Origin: Bacillota bacterium
GTDB lineage: Bacteria; Bacillota; UBA4882; UBA8346
Length of the DNA stretch: 64,000 nt
Assembly (NCBI GenBank): GCA_023392595.1
Contig: JAEVYU010000033.1
Span: 1 to 64,000 of the forward strand
Direction: 5' to 3'
Both the position numbers and the translations under genes were made by a program. Numbering within the stretch: position 1 is the stretch's first letter; the number at the start of each line of letters is the position of its first letter. Positions 27,182 to 36,146 of this stretch are shown here, piece by piece. The notes under the pieces are model-generated. The model did no database searches. It was given only the letters and a program-made list of their open reading frames with translations, and was not told where the DNA came from.

Positions 27182-28477
27182 ATGAAAAAAACACATCTTT
27201 TATTATCTGCCATGTTGATTTTGGTCTTTGCCTTCTCAAGTATCATTAAGGCTGAATCACCTATTACTTTACGATTTTGGATTCATCAGCATCCCCCGGA
27301 AGTCCAGTACATCCAAAATGTATTAATGCCGGAGTTTAAAAAGACACATCCTAATGTTAATATTGAATTTTCGTATTTCCCGGGCAAGGATTATGTAGAA
27401 AAGCTAATGGTAGCTAACGCCACCGGAACCGGCCCCGATTGTTTTGACTTGGGTGACTATTATTATCCCGGTTTCATTGCCAAGAAATTACTGGCGCCGG
27501 TAGATCCCAACGCATTTGGGTACAAAACTACGGCTGCATTGGAAAAGACCTATCTTAAAGGCAGTCTTTCCGGTATGAAATTCAAGAATCAGTTATATGG
27601 GATTCCCATTCAACAAAATTCGTTTAGTTTGTTAATTAATACTAAACTTTTTAAAGAAGCGGGTTTGGATCCCCAAAAAGATTACCCGAAGACCTGGGCG
27701 GATATAGCGCGCGTCGCTCAAAAATTAGTTAAGTACAATAAGGATGGCCGGATGATTCAGGAAGGATTTGACCTGCCGTATAATGGTCCGTATTGGGCAA
27801 TGTTTACGTTTGATCCTTTAATCCGGCAATATGGTGGTTCAGTATTAACTTCCGATGGCAAGAAAGCCGCTTTAAACAGTAAAGCTGGGGTAGCTGCTCT
27901 AACGATGTGGCAAGATTTGCTCTATAAACATAAAGTGGGGGACGCAAACATTACAACAGCCACAGCCGCAGTTCCCAATGAGGACTTCACTGAAGGCAAA
28001 GTGGCTATGTGGACTACCGGTCCGTGGGCGTTGGATCAGGTGAAAGTAAATCCTGAGGTCTATCAGAATACTATTGTTGTGCCTTATCCTCAAGCCAATC
28101 CTGCAAAGCCGGCTACCATGCAATATGGTTTCTCATGGAGTGTTAGCTCCGGCATCAAGGATTCCAAAGTGAAAAAAGCCGCTTGGGACTGGATTGCCAT
28201 GGCATCCTCCAGTCCCACCGACTGGTTGTTGAAATTGGGTTTCCCGCAACCGAAATTGGACTGGTACAAGTCGAAAGAAGCTCAGAGTTTCCCGTTTCTG
28301 GATGTTTGGATGAGCGATTTATCCCAGGCGAATTTTCTACCACGTTCAGAATATTATGACGAAATTAGTGCATCAGTTGACCGCGCTATCCAACGTTGTA
28401 TGTTTGCCAAGATGGATCCGAAACAATCGTTGGATATTGCTGCTAAGGAGATTAATAAAATTTTATCCGGAAATTAA
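27182..28477 (+). CDS. ABC transporter sugar-binding protein (family 1)
   Basis: 431 residues with an N-terminal signal sequence (KKTHLLLSAMLILVFAFSSI) ending near IKAESP; no lipobox cysteine is seen, unusual for a Gram-positive binding protein, so it may be released or held another way. The body has the family-1 solute-binding pattern (FWIHQHPPEVQYIQNVLMPE, YGIPIQQNS, KVAMWTTGPWALDQV). GGAGGGAAACA precedes ATG 27182. Two permease genes follow; the ATPase gene is missing from the operon. Confidence 0.9.
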   Translation: MKKTHLLLSAMLILVFAFSSIIKAESPITLRFWIHQHPPEVQYIQNVLMPEFKKTHPNVNIEFSYFPGKDYVEKLMVANATGTGPDCFDLGDYYYPGFIAKKLLAPVDPNAFGYKTTAALEKTYLKGSLSGMKFKNQLYGIPIQQNSFSLLINTKLFKEAGLDPQKDYPKTWADIARVAQKLVKYNKDGRMIQEGFDLPYNGPYWAMFTFDPLIRQYGGSVLTSDGKKAALNSKAGVAALTMWQDLLYKHKVGDANITTATAAVPNEDFTEGKVAMWTTGPWALDQVKVNPEVYQNTIVVPYPQANPAKPATMQYGFSWSVSSGIKDSKVKKAAWDWIAMASSSPTDWLLKLGFPQPKLDWYKSKEAQSFPFLDVWMSDLSQANFLPRSEYYDEISASVDRAIQRCMFAKMDPKQSLDIAAKEINKILSGN

Positions 28478-28493
28478 TAAGCATGTAGAAGAT

Positions 28494-28520
28494 AAGGATT
28501 CGGGCTAGGTCCGGATCCTT
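28494..28520 (+). promoter_or_regulatory. Hairpin between binding-protein and permease genes
   Basis: AAGGATTCGG (28494-28503) pairs with CCGGATCCTT (28511-28520), no T-run. Probably stabilises the binding-protein message and lowers downstream expression; a similar hairpin follows the other binding-protein gene at 42284. Confidence 0.65.
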
Positions 28521-28546
28521 ATTTAAGGTATTGGGGAGGGATTGTA

Positions 28547-29434
28547 ATGAATAATAGTATCGCCAGGCCCAAAGGGTCGTTTCAATTTGGGATCGACTTA
28601 TGGGGAATTGCTTTTATCCTACCGGCTATCTTCTATTTTGTTATTTTTAAATTTTATCCAATGCTTAAGGCTTTTTATATCAGTTTTTTTAAGTCGGATC
28701 TGATTGGTCGAGATATTTTCGTTGGTTTTGGCAATTACCTTGCGCTTGCTAGCGACAGCCTGTTTTGGCAGTCGATTGGAGCTTCGGTTTACTATGTGGC
28801 TGGGACCTGTATTCCAATTTGGCTCTTCAGTCTCGCCTTAGCGTTACTAATCTCTAAGCTGGGCCGCGGGAAGAATATTATTCGTTTATTATATTTTATA
28901 CCGGTAATTATGTCGCAGATTCCAGTTGCGTTAGTTTGGAAATTTATGTACCATCCATTAGGACTTATTAATACATTACTACATAGCTTTGGGGTTGGAC
29001 AACTTAATTGGTTAACGGATCCGCAACTGGCGATGCCTGCTTTGCTAATCCCCGGTATCTGGCGGGGTACTCCATATTTCATGATTATCTTTTTGGCCGG
29101 CTTGGAGGCCATTCCTGAACAATATTATGAAGCGGCCCGGATTGATGGCGCTACGGGTTGGAAGGCTTTTCGTCACGTTACATTGCCGTTGTTAAAAAAT
29201 ACTACCGTTTTAGTAATTATTATGTCATTAATTATTGGCTTAAAAGTCTTTTTAAATCCGATGGTCATGACCGGCGGCGGTCCTGGGGGTGCAACTCGGG
29301 TGTTGCCACTATTGATTTATCAAACTGGTTTTCAGTTTTTCAAAATTGGTTATGCTTCAGCTATGTCAATCCTGATGTTTGGGGCAATTATGCTGCTTAC
29401 GCTCTTACAATTCAAGATTTTTAAAGCCGAATGA
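28547..29434 (+). CDS. ABC sugar permease, MalF/UgpA type
   Basis: 295 residues with six predicted membrane segments. The cytoplasmic EAA loop that docks the ATPase is EAARIDGATGWKAFRHVTLP, near-canonical. GGGAGGG precedes ATG 28547. Membrane half of the importer served by the upstream binding protein, paired with the next gene, 12 bp away. Confidence 0.92.
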   Translation: MNNSIARPKGSFQFGIDLWGIAFILPAIFYFVIFKFYPMLKAFYISFFKSDLIGRDIFVGFGNYLALASDSLFWQSIGASVYYVAGTCIPIWLFSLALALLISKLGRGKNIIRLLYFIPVIMSQIPVALVWKFMYHPLGLINTLLHSFGVGQLNWLTDPQLAMPALLIPGIWRGTPYFMIIFLAGLEAIPEQYYEAARIDGATGWKAFRHVTLPLLKNTTVLVIIMSLIIGLKVFLNPMVMTGGGPGGATRVLPLLIYQTGFQFFKIGYASAMSILMFGAIMLLTLLQFKIFKAE

Positions 29435-29446
29435 AAGGAGAATTTG

Positions 29447-30277
29447 ATGAACACGCAACAAATGAAAGCCCTAAATGGAATTTATTATACGATCGCGATT
29501 GCAGGAGCGTTAATAATAGTGCTACCGTTCTTTTGGATGATATCGACATCACTGAAAAATGTGAATGAAGTTTTTGCTATTCCAATCGAATGGGTACCGA
29601 AAGTTTTTCAATGGGGAAATTATGTTACAGCCTTTTCTCGGTATGATTTTCTTTCCTACTTTAAAAATAGCATTGTTGTTTCAGTCAGTGTCACGATATT
29701 AAACTTGTTAATCTGTGCTATTGCCGGTTATAGCCTGGCCAAATTTAAATACCGGGGACGCAAAGCGATATTTATTATTATTTTAGCTACCATGATGCTG
29801 CCGTTGGAAGTCTTAATGGTACCTTTGTTCTTGATTACCAAACAATTGAATATGTTAAATTCGTTGCAGGGACAAATTATTCCGATGGCGGTTGATGCAT
29901 TCGGTATATTTTTAATGCGCCAATTCATGTTGGAAATACCTGATTCTTTACTGGAATCATCAAGAATTGACGGTGCTTCAGAACTTCGGATTTTTTTCCA
30001 GATCATTATGCCCCTTTCCAAACCGGCACTTGCGGCTTTAGGGATCTTTACTTTTAGGGAAATTTGGGATGCATATATTTGGCCATTACTGATTATTACC
30101 CAAGATACCTTAAAAACGGTACCTTTGGGCATGACCATGTTTGAAAATGCTTACGTTACCATGTATCATGAGTTAATGGCTATTGCCACAATTGCCGTCT
30201 TACCGATGGTGATTATTTTCTTTTTTATGCAGAATGCTTTTGTTAAGAGCATGACCATGTCTGGTATTAAAGATTGA
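29447..30277 (+). CDS. ABC sugar permease, MalG/UgpE type
   Basis: 276 residues from ATG 29447 (AAAGGAG six bases before; TTG 29444 is an alternative). Six membrane segments and an EAA loop variant ESSRIDGASELRIFFQIIMP. Second membrane subunit of the importer. There is no MsmK/UgpC-type ATPase gene in the operon, so a shared ATPase encoded elsewhere is inferred, as known for many CUT1 importers of Bacillota. Confidence 0.92.
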   Translation: MNTQQMKALNGIYYTIAIAGALIIVLPFFWMISTSLKNVNEVFAIPIEWVPKVFQWGNYVTAFSRYDFLSYFKNSIVVSVSVTILNLLICAIAGYSLAKFKYRGRKAIFIIILATMMLPLEVLMVPLFLITKQLNMLNSLQGQIIPMAVDAFGIFLMRQFMLEIPDSLLESSRIDGASELRIFFQIIMPLSKPALAALGIFTFREIWDAYIWPLLIITQDTLKTVPLGMTMFENAYVTMYHELMAIATIAVLPMVIIFFFMQNAFVKSMTMSGIKD

Positions 30278-30317
30278 TATACCAATATAAATTTTGATAT
30301 CTATAGGGGGTTTTAGC

Positions 30318-31409
30318 GTGAAATATGATATTCCTGAGACGATGAGAGCAATGGTGCTTACCAAGCCCGGAGAATTTGAGGTCCAAGCGGTACCAGTTCC
30401 TAAACCCGGTCCTGAAGAAGTCCTCTGCCGAATCGGCGGGGTGGCCATCTGTGGAAGTGACCCGGAAATTATAAAAGGTGATTTAGCCGGTACTTGGCCC
30501 CCGTTTTATCCATTTATTCCCGGTCATGAATGGGCCGGAAGAGTGGTGGCTGTGGGTGAGGGAGTAACTTCATTTAAGGTTGGAGACCGGGTGGCTGGTG
30601 AAGCTCATAAAGGATGCGGCCATTGCCGGAACTGTTTAAATGGCCGTTATACCTTATGTTTAAATTATGGCAAACCGGAAAGTGGACACCGTCATTATGG
30701 TTTTGTTACCAACGGTGCTTATGCCCAGTATTGCACTTATCATATTAAGAGCATTACCCCCATGCCGGATAATATTACATATGCTGAAGCTGCGATGGCC
30801 GATACAGCAGGAGTAGCGTTGCATGGATTGGAACTGGCGGGGATTGTTGCTGGCAGCACCGTAGCAATTATTGGACCGGGGCCGATTGGAATGATGGCGA
30901 TGAAAATTGCCAAAGCATTAGGAGCTGCCAAAGTAATCGTAGTCGGACGGGGTTCGCGATTGGAATCTGCCGGTAAACTTGGTTGTGATGCCACAGTTGA
31001 CTTCACTAAATGCGATCCGATTGAAAAAGTACGGGAGTTTACCGGAGGATTTGGGGTTGATACTTGTATTGAATGTTCCGGTGCTGTCGGTACCTTAAAC
31101 CAAAGTATTCTGATGGTTAATAAAGGCGGGCATGTCGTTTTACTCGGGGTAGCTAAAGATGGTGTTATGGAAGAAATCCCTTTTAAATATACCACTCATA
31201 ATGAAATTACCATTCACGGTTCCCGCGCCAACCCCAATGTGGGCTGGAAAATCATGAAGCTTATTTCCAGCGGTAATATTTACGTTAAGGATTTGGTGAC
31301 GCATACCTTTGATTTGGAAAATGTGGCCGAGGCGTTTGATACCTTTATTAAACGAAAAGACGGGGCGATGAAGGTGGTTATTTATCCAAATGGCGGTGAG
31401 CAAATATGA
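30318..31409 (+). CDS. Zinc-dependent MDR dehydrogenase (sorbitol/threonine dehydrogenase-like)
   Basis: 363 residues from GTG 30318 with ATAGGGGG upstream. Catalytic zinc site in AICGSDPEI and IPGHEWAG, structural zinc cysteines in CGHCRNCLNGRYTLC, coenzyme fold IIGPGPIGMMAMKIAKALGA, VVLLGVAKDG. Likely oxidises a secondary hydroxyl of a sugar, polyol or sugar acid. Its stop overlaps the next start by 4 nt (ATGA), so the two proteins are coupled. Confidence 0.9.
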   Translation: MKYDIPETMRAMVLTKPGEFEVQAVPVPKPGPEEVLCRIGGVAICGSDPEIIKGDLAGTWPPFYPFIPGHEWAGRVVAVGEGVTSFKVGDRVAGEAHKGCGHCRNCLNGRYTLCLNYGKPESGHRHYGFVTNGAYAQYCTYHIKSITPMPDNITYAEAAMADTAGVALHGLELAGIVAGSTVAIIGPGPIGMMAMKIAKALGAAKVIVVGRGSRLESAGKLGCDATVDFTKCDPIEKVREFTGGFGVDTCIECSGAVGTLNQSILMVNKGGHVVLLGVAKDGVMEEIPFKYTTHNEITIHGSRANPNVGWKIMKLISSGNIYVKDLVTHTFDLENVAEAFDTFIKRKDGAMKVVIYPNGGEQI

Positions 31410-32344
31410 ATAGAGATTGCGTCGTGATAGTCGGCAGCGGACTCATGGGGAGCGGTATCGCTGCCATAAGCGCGCTGGCCGGGAACAAAACGATTCTGGT
31501 AGATACTATTATCTCCAAAGCCGAAACAGGAATCAAAAACGCCATTAACAATATTGACGAACTGGTGGGAAACAATCTCGCCGATCAAGCAGCGGCTAGT
31601 CATGGAAAAGACTTATTAATACCATCCGGAAATTTAGAAGAGTCGCTTCAGCAAGCCAAAATGGTGATCGAGGCAATCTATGAAAATTTGCAAGCTAAAC
31701 AAGAACTCTTCGAAAAGATGGACAGGCAATTACCGGTGGAGGTTCCTATTCTCTCAAATACCTCCGGACTAAGGATCACCGATATTGCCGCTAGAGTAAA
31801 ATATCCGAGCCGAACTGTTACAACTCATTTTTGGTTTCCCGCCCATCTGGTGCCCTTGGTTGAGGTGGTCATGGGAAATCAAACTGACGAGGCTGTGGCG
31901 GTTACGGTGAAGGAAACTCTGGCAAAGTGGGGCAAAGCTCCGGTGTTAGTCAGAAAAGACTTACCAGGTCAACTGGCCAACCGGATTCTTCAAGCGGTGA
32001 TTAGGGAGGCTGTCAACATCGTGGCAACGGGATTAGCTTCACCTGAGGATGTCGATACTGCAGTTAAGATGGGAATGGGAATCAGGTTTCCGGCTTGGGG
32101 GCCTTTGGAGCATATTGACGCGGTCGGGTTGGACTTGGCTGTAGCAGTTCAGGATAGTGTACTGCCAGAGATTAGCAGTGCTACTGAAACGAACCGGCAT
32201 CTGACGGAATTGGTTAATAACGGTGATTTGGGATATAAGACCGGGAAGGGGATTTACGACTGGTCGCAAAAGGATATGGATCAATTGGCCCGGGGACGCA
32301 ATGAATTTATTATTCATGCCCTAAAAAAGATCAGAAAGAAGTGA
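31406..32344 (+). CDS. 3-hydroxyacyl-CoA-dehydrogenase-family enzyme (L-gulonate / L-carnitine dehydrogenase-like)
   Basis: 312 residues. Rossmann motif IVGSGLMGSGIAAISALAGN, the conserved SNTSGLRITDIA segment, HFWFPAHLVPLVEVV with the His of the catalytic dyad, and C-terminal GPLEHIDAVGLDLA plus GDLGYKTGKGIYDW. Bacterial members near L-gulonate 3-dehydrogenase and L-carnitine dehydrogenase have this short single-domain form. In the company of sugar dehydrogenases and a lactonase, oxidation of an aldonate or hydroxy acid is more likely than fatty acid metabolism; this is inference. Confidence 0.85.
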   Translation: MNRDCVVIVGSGLMGSGIAAISALAGNKTILVDTIISKAETGIKNAINNIDELVGNNLADQAAASHGKDLLIPSGNLEESLQQAKMVIEAIYENLQAKQELFEKMDRQLPVEVPILSNTSGLRITDIAARVKYPSRTVTTHFWFPAHLVPLVEVVMGNQTDEAVAVTVKETLAKWGKAPVLVRKDLPGQLANRILQAVIREAVNIVATGLASPEDVDTAVKMGMGIRFPAWGPLEHIDAVGLDLAVAVQDSVLPEISSATETNRHLTELVNNGDLGYKTGKGIYDWSQKDMDQLARGRNEFIIHALKKIRKK

Positions 32345-32349
32345 ATGAC

Positions 32350-33462
32350 ATGACAAAAGATATTTATGTATATGTAGGGACCTATACCGAAGCCATAAAA
32401 TTCGGGACCGGACAAATTCTTCAGGGTAAGGGCGAGGGAATCTATCTATATAAGCTGGATCTATCGGACGGGAGGTTGATGCTTATATCGAAGACTCCGG
32501 GAGTGGTCAACCCATCCTATTTAACACTCGCGTCTTCCGGCAAATACTTATATGCAGTGAATGAGTTGAAAGAGTTTAACGGAAAAGCTTCCGGCGCCGT
32601 GAGCGCTTTTACAGTTGAAAGTGGTACGGGCCGGTTGAACTTCATTAATCAATTACCTACCGGGGGAACCGATCCCTGTTACGTCGCTGTGAATGATCAG
32701 GAAAGTCATGTTTTTGTAACGAATTTCATGAGCGGAAGCATTTGTATATATCCAATTTTGAAAAATGGCGCATTGGGTCCAGCCAGTCAATTTATTCAAC
32801 ATGCGGGATCCAGTATTAATAAAACCAGGCAAGCCGGTCCCCATGCTCATTCCCTAGTGTTCGACCGGCTGAACCAATATGCCTTTGTACCCGATCTGGG
32901 TCTGGATAAGTTGATGATCTATAAAACGGATTTCTTTTACGGTAAACTGGAGCCATCACCAGTGGAGTCGTTCAATACGGAGCCGGGTTCCGGCCCCCGG
33001 CATTGCGTCTTCCATCCGAATGGACTCTATTGTTACCTAGTGAATGAATTGAACTCCACAATCGCGGTGTTGTGTTTTGATCACCAGAGGGGTTGCTTTA
33101 CAATGATGCAATCCGTACCGATGGTTCTGGTGAATTATGAAGGTGAAAATACCGGCGCTGATATTCAAATTCATCCCAGCGGCGAATATATTTATGGATC
33201 CAACCGAGGGCATAACAGTATTGTGATCTATAAAATCGACCAGAATACCGGATTACTTTCTGCCGTGGGAATGGAATCATCGAACGGGGAAATACCGCGT
33301 AATTTTGCCATCGATCCGACCGGGGAATTTTTATTGGTTGCCAATCAGGATACAGATAATGTGGTGGTGTTTAAGATTGAGAATTGTACTGGAAAACTTA
33401 AAAAGATCTCCGAGGTGAAGGTACCCACTCCGGTGTGCGTGAAACCCTATTTGATGGGTTAA
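32350..33462 (+). CDS. Lactonase-family seven-bladed propeller protein (6-phosphogluconolactonase-like)
   Basis: 370 residues from ATG 32350 (AGAAAGAAGTG upstream). The family opening YVGTYTEAI, KTPGVVNPSYLTLASSGKYL, GPHAHSLVFD with the conserved histidines, GSGPRHCVFHPNG and NFAIDPTGEFLLVANQDTDN repeat through a seven-bladed propeller. Such proteins open sugar lactones. As the last gene of the operon it would hydrolyse the lactone formed by one of the dehydrogenases. No signal peptide. Confidence 0.9.
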   Translation: MTKDIYVYVGTYTEAIKFGTGQILQGKGEGIYLYKLDLSDGRLMLISKTPGVVNPSYLTLASSGKYLYAVNELKEFNGKASGAVSAFTVESGTGRLNFINQLPTGGTDPCYVAVNDQESHVFVTNFMSGSICIYPILKNGALGPASQFIQHAGSSINKTRQAGPHAHSLVFDRLNQYAFVPDLGLDKLMIYKTDFFYGKLEPSPVESFNTEPGSGPRHCVFHPNGLYCYLVNELNSTIAVLCFDHQRGCFTMMQSVPMVLVNYEGENTGADIQIHPSGEYIYGSNRGHNSIVIYKIDQNTGLLSAVGMESSNGEIPRNFAIDPTGEFLLVANQDTDNVVVFKIENCTGKLKKISEVKVPTPVCVKPYLMG

Positions 33463-33493
33463 TAAACGGGGCTACCGCGAAAACATACAATCA

Positions 33494-33715
33494 GTCGGTT
33501 TCTTTGTCCCTGAAAAGGTTTATCTTGCCAGAATCCTAGCTAAACGTGAGATCTTTGGATATATCGAAATTGATTACAACAATCGAAAACTCGTCATTCT
33601 TCAATTAGTGGTACTAAACCCGAATATTTCGAAATTCAAAGGATATCTGCTTAATTTACTGTCTACTTTGGTGAGGGAAGCTCAAAATGATGGTTTTAAA
33701 CTAATTTTTCGATAG
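33494..33715 (+). pseudogene. C-terminal fragment of an unidentified protein
   Basis: An open frame lacking any start begins within or just after the lactonase gene and runs to TAG 33713. It reads VGFFVPEKVYLARILAKREI, continues FGYIEIDYNNRKLVILQLVV, then GYLLNLLSTLVREA. It has protein-like composition but I recognise no family. It marks the beginning of the debris zone 33.5-34.4 kb. Confidence 0.35.
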
Positions 33716-33815
33716 GCGTCAGAAGAGGAAATACCATATCAGCCTGTGTAAAAATAATAGAGAAATAGCGGCAAAAATCGTATGGAGATCTATTTCCAAA
33801 AAAAAGAAGGCTCTA

Positions 33816-34160
33816 TTACCTTTGTAATGCCTCCACCAGTTTATTTTTTTCCAATACATTGATTATTCTTTTGAGATTATATGTGAGAAAATGCAATAAG
33901 GATTCCGTTCGCACATTTTCCGTTCCTCTAGTTAGAAATTGTGCGAATCCTAATCCACTCTTCACAGTGCCAAACGGATGCTCCACCAATTCCTGCCGCT
34001 TTTTATAGAGCGGCATATTTGCCTTGGTATTCCTATCTATTTCATCGGCATGACGTTGAAATGAGCGATAACGGTCAGTCGTACATCGGGATTTTACAAG
34101 GCAATTTTTGCAGGCAGGTGGATTACAAATCATTGATTTGACGGGGTTTGTGACCGTCAA
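33816..34160 (-). pseudogene. IS1182-family transposase, C-terminal fragment
   Basis: 114 codons on the minus strand. The zinc-ribbon-like CNPPACKNCLVKSRCT, then ELVEHPFGTVKSGLGFAQFL, then RGTENVRTESLLHFLTYNLK are the C-terminal part of the DDE transposases of the IS1182/IS1272 group. The N-terminal HTH and first catalytic residues are missing, and the first ~10 codons come from flanking DNA (a tRNA-terminator-like repeat starting near 34131). It is not functional. Confidence 0.85.
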
Positions 34161-34215
34161 TTTTTATTTTTGGGAATCCTTTTTTCAAAGCCGCATCATT
34201 ATTGGATTTGAGAGA
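34131..34215 (+). repeat. Terminator-containing repeat, related to 38531-38610
   Basis: TTGACGG/CCGTCAA hairpin followed by a T-run, TTTTGGGAATC and a shared GCNTCATTATTGG segment, diverged from the copy at 38531. The transposase fragment is cut at its left edge. Confidence 0.65.
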
Positions 34216-34276
34216 GGGTACCCATACCCCTGATATCATTACCTGTAAAGGTATAATCATTGATCAAAAATAAAGC

Positions 34277-34393
34277 GGGCTGTTGCAAAAGATTTTTAAT
34301 GGATAGAGATATACAATATATTGGCAAGCAATCATAAGCTGGATTCAATATATTGTATATCTCATCATTTTTTAATTATTTTGCAACAGACCC
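34277..34393. mobile_element. Palindromic MITE (117 bp)
   Basis: Terminal inverted repeats GGGCTGTTGCAAAA (34277) and TTTTGCAACAGACCC (34379), one base apart from perfect, of the type seen at insertion-sequence ends. Inside is a perfect 18-bp inverted repeat, GAGATATACAATATATTG 34306-34323 with its complement at 34346-34363. No coding capacity. Lies 120 bp from a transposase fragment. Confidence 0.8.
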
Positions 34394-34496
34394 TTTATTT
34401 TTAAAGCTTTGGTCATATCCGCGTTAACAGCTTGCTGCATTTTTGGAGTTACATAGGCGCATATATTTTGTTTTATTTAGGTTATGGTAATTAACT

Positions 34497-34868
34497 TTAT
34501 AGAGAGGAATTGGGTTCCTTTCGATCCATATATTCCTTGCCCCATTTTCCCATCATGTCCAATACCGGAATAAAACTCTTCCCTTTAGAGGTAAGCGAGT
34601 ATTCAACCTTGGGAGGCACTTCTTTATAAACTTCTCTGTGAACCAGTCCGTCATCCTCCAATTCTCGTAGCTGTCTCGTTAATATCCCTTTTGAGATATT
34701 GGGTAATAGTCTTTGGAGCTCGTTAAATCTTCTTATTTGCTGGCTCAGATACCATAAAATAATGATCTTCCACCTGCCAGCAATCACATTCTGTGCAAAC
34801 AGTAATGGACACACCGATTCACGCTCTTCTTCGGAAGGTGGTTCCAGTGGAAATTTGAATTTAGCCAT
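34497..34868 (-). CDS. HxlR-family transcriptional regulator
   Basis: 123 residues. The HxlR winged helix is clear: CPLLFAQNVIAGRWKIIILW, RFNELQRLLPNISKGILTRQ, LRELEDDGLVHREVYKEVPP, VEYSLTSKGKSFIPVL. The first Cys is the residue that senses oxidants or electrophiles in QorR/HypR relatives. Divergent from a QorB/NmrA-like reductase gene 136 bp away, the classic arrangement of QorR-type regulators with their target. Confidence 0.92.
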   Translation of the reverse strand: MAKFKFPLEPPSEEERESVCPLLFAQNVIAGRWKIIILWYLSQQIRRFNELQRLLPNISKGILTRQLRELEDDGLVHREVYKEVPPKVEYSLTSKGKSFIPVLDMMGKWGKEYMDRKEPNSSL

Positions 34869-35004
34869 ATATTTTCCCTCATTTTATAATGGTATTGTTT
34901 TTGCGACTATGTCATATAAAAATGCCTACTGTTATTTTCAATACTTTTAATATATTCTACACTTGAAGGTAATTCAATATAAAAAATTATTGGGGGCAAA
35001 GAAA

Positions 35005-35892
35005 ATGAAAATATTAATTACAGGGGCAACAGGAAAATTAGGATCAAAAATTGTTGAGACGTTGTTGAAAACTGTACCGGCAAATCAATTGGCCGTTAGT
35101 GTCCGAAATCCGGAAAAAGCGGAAGGGTTGAAAACACAAGGAGTTGAGGTTCGACAAGGAGATTTTGACAAACCCGAAACATTGGATTACGCTTTTGCAG
35201 GAATTGACCGGTTGTTAATTATATCCACATCCGAGGTGCGGCTTGGAGGCGATGAAATAAGAATGAGGCAGCTCGCCAACGCGGTTGCTGCCGCAGAGCG
35301 TGCCAAAGTTAAATTTATTGCGTTTACCAGCGCGCCTAAAGCAAGCGAAAGCGGATTTTTCCTTGCTTTAGTCTATAAAGCTATAGAAGCTGCTATTGTA
35401 AAAACAAAGATACCTTATTCGTTTTTGAGGAATAACTGGTATCTGGAAAATGAAATCGAAAGCATACAGGGTGCGATTACGGGTGCTCCCTGGATAACGG
35501 CGACCGGAGACGGAAAAGTTGGCTGGGTGCTTCGACAGGATTTGGCAGAGGCAACTGCCGCCGTATTGACTGGAAACGGACATGAGAACACGATTTACGA
35601 ATTTTCCGGTAAACTCATGACCTACAAGGAATTCGTTTCTATCCTTGGAACTGTATTGGGGAAAGAGATTCCTTTGCAACAGGTCGATGATACCACTTAT
35701 GCCGAAATCATGAAAGGCGCCGGAGTGCCGGAAGCCTATCTTCCTTTGCTTGTAAACATCCAAAAAGGTATTCGTGAAGGTGGATTAGAGGTAGAAAGCA
35801 ACGATATAGAAAAACTGCTTGGCCGTCCTATCATACCGATAAGCGAGGCTTTAAAACAAATCGTCAATCAAATACCTCATACTGAAATTTAA
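35005..35892 (+). CDS. NmrA/QorB-like NAD(P)H-dependent reductase (atypical SDR)
   Basis: 295 residues from ATG 35005; TTGGGGG lies nine bases before, and the family begins 'MKILITGATGKLG'. N-terminal Rossmann GATGKLGSKI, DFDKPETLDYAFAGIDRLLI, FTSAPKA, NNWYLEN. Quinone reductase 2 (QorB) and related proteins share this pattern. Together with the divergent HxlR gene it suggests a response to quinones or reactive electrophiles. Cytoplasmic. Confidence 0.88.
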   Translation: MKILITGATGKLGSKIVETLLKTVPANQLAVSVRNPEKAEGLKTQGVEVRQGDFDKPETLDYAFAGIDRLLIISTSEVRLGGDEIRMRQLANAVAAAERAKVKFIAFTSAPKASESGFFLALVYKAIEAAIVKTKIPYSFLRNNWYLENEIESIQGAITGAPWITATGDGKVGWVLRQDLAEATAAVLTGNGHENTIYEFSGKLMTYKEFVSILGTVLGKEIPLQQVDDTTYAEIMKGAGVPEAYLPLLVNIQKGIREGGLEVESNDIEKLLGRPIIPISEALKQIVNQIPHTEI

Positions 35893-35925
35893 TCTACAGG
35901 TGGAGATAATAATGTAGAATTAAAC

Positions 35926-35954
35926 TTGTCAAACGATCATTTATCCGGTATAAT
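35926..35954 (+). promoter_or_regulatory. Sigma-A promoter of the manganese riboswitch transcript
   Basis: TTGTCA 35926-35931, 17-bp spacer, perfect TATAAT 35949-35954. Predicted start about 35961, just before the riboswitch. Confidence 0.85.
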
Positions 35955-35962
35955 TTAAATCG

Positions 35963-36118
35963 TTGCGCGAAGGGGAGTAGTTACCCAACTGTCCATGGGA
36001 CGGTTCTTGGTAGGGTCAACATACTGGCGAGTTATTCAAGTTTTTCGCCTGGCCTTACCGGTCATCAGACCAAACGAGACCTTTGCACCTTTAAGGGTGC
36101 ATTAGGTCTCTTTTTTTA
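35963..36118 (+). ncRNA. yybP-ykoY manganese riboswitch
   Basis: AAGGGGAGTAG near 35970 is the hallmark of the class, followed by paired segments (CTGTCCATGGGACGG hairpin, GGTAGGGTC) and the conserved GGCCTTACCGGTCATC near 36050. It sits between a consensus promoter and an intrinsic terminator, upstream of a UPF0016 gene. Binding of Mn2+ in this class prevents terminator formation and turns the exporter on. Confidence 0.9.
36076..36118 (+). terminator. Terminator of the manganese riboswitch
   Basis: GAGACCT (36076) pairs with AGGTCTC (to 36110), inner TGCACCT/AGGGTGCA, then a seven-T run. It is the expression platform of the riboswitch. Confidence 0.85.
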
Positions 36119-36146
36119 TACCAAATTATCAACAGGAGGTTTGATC

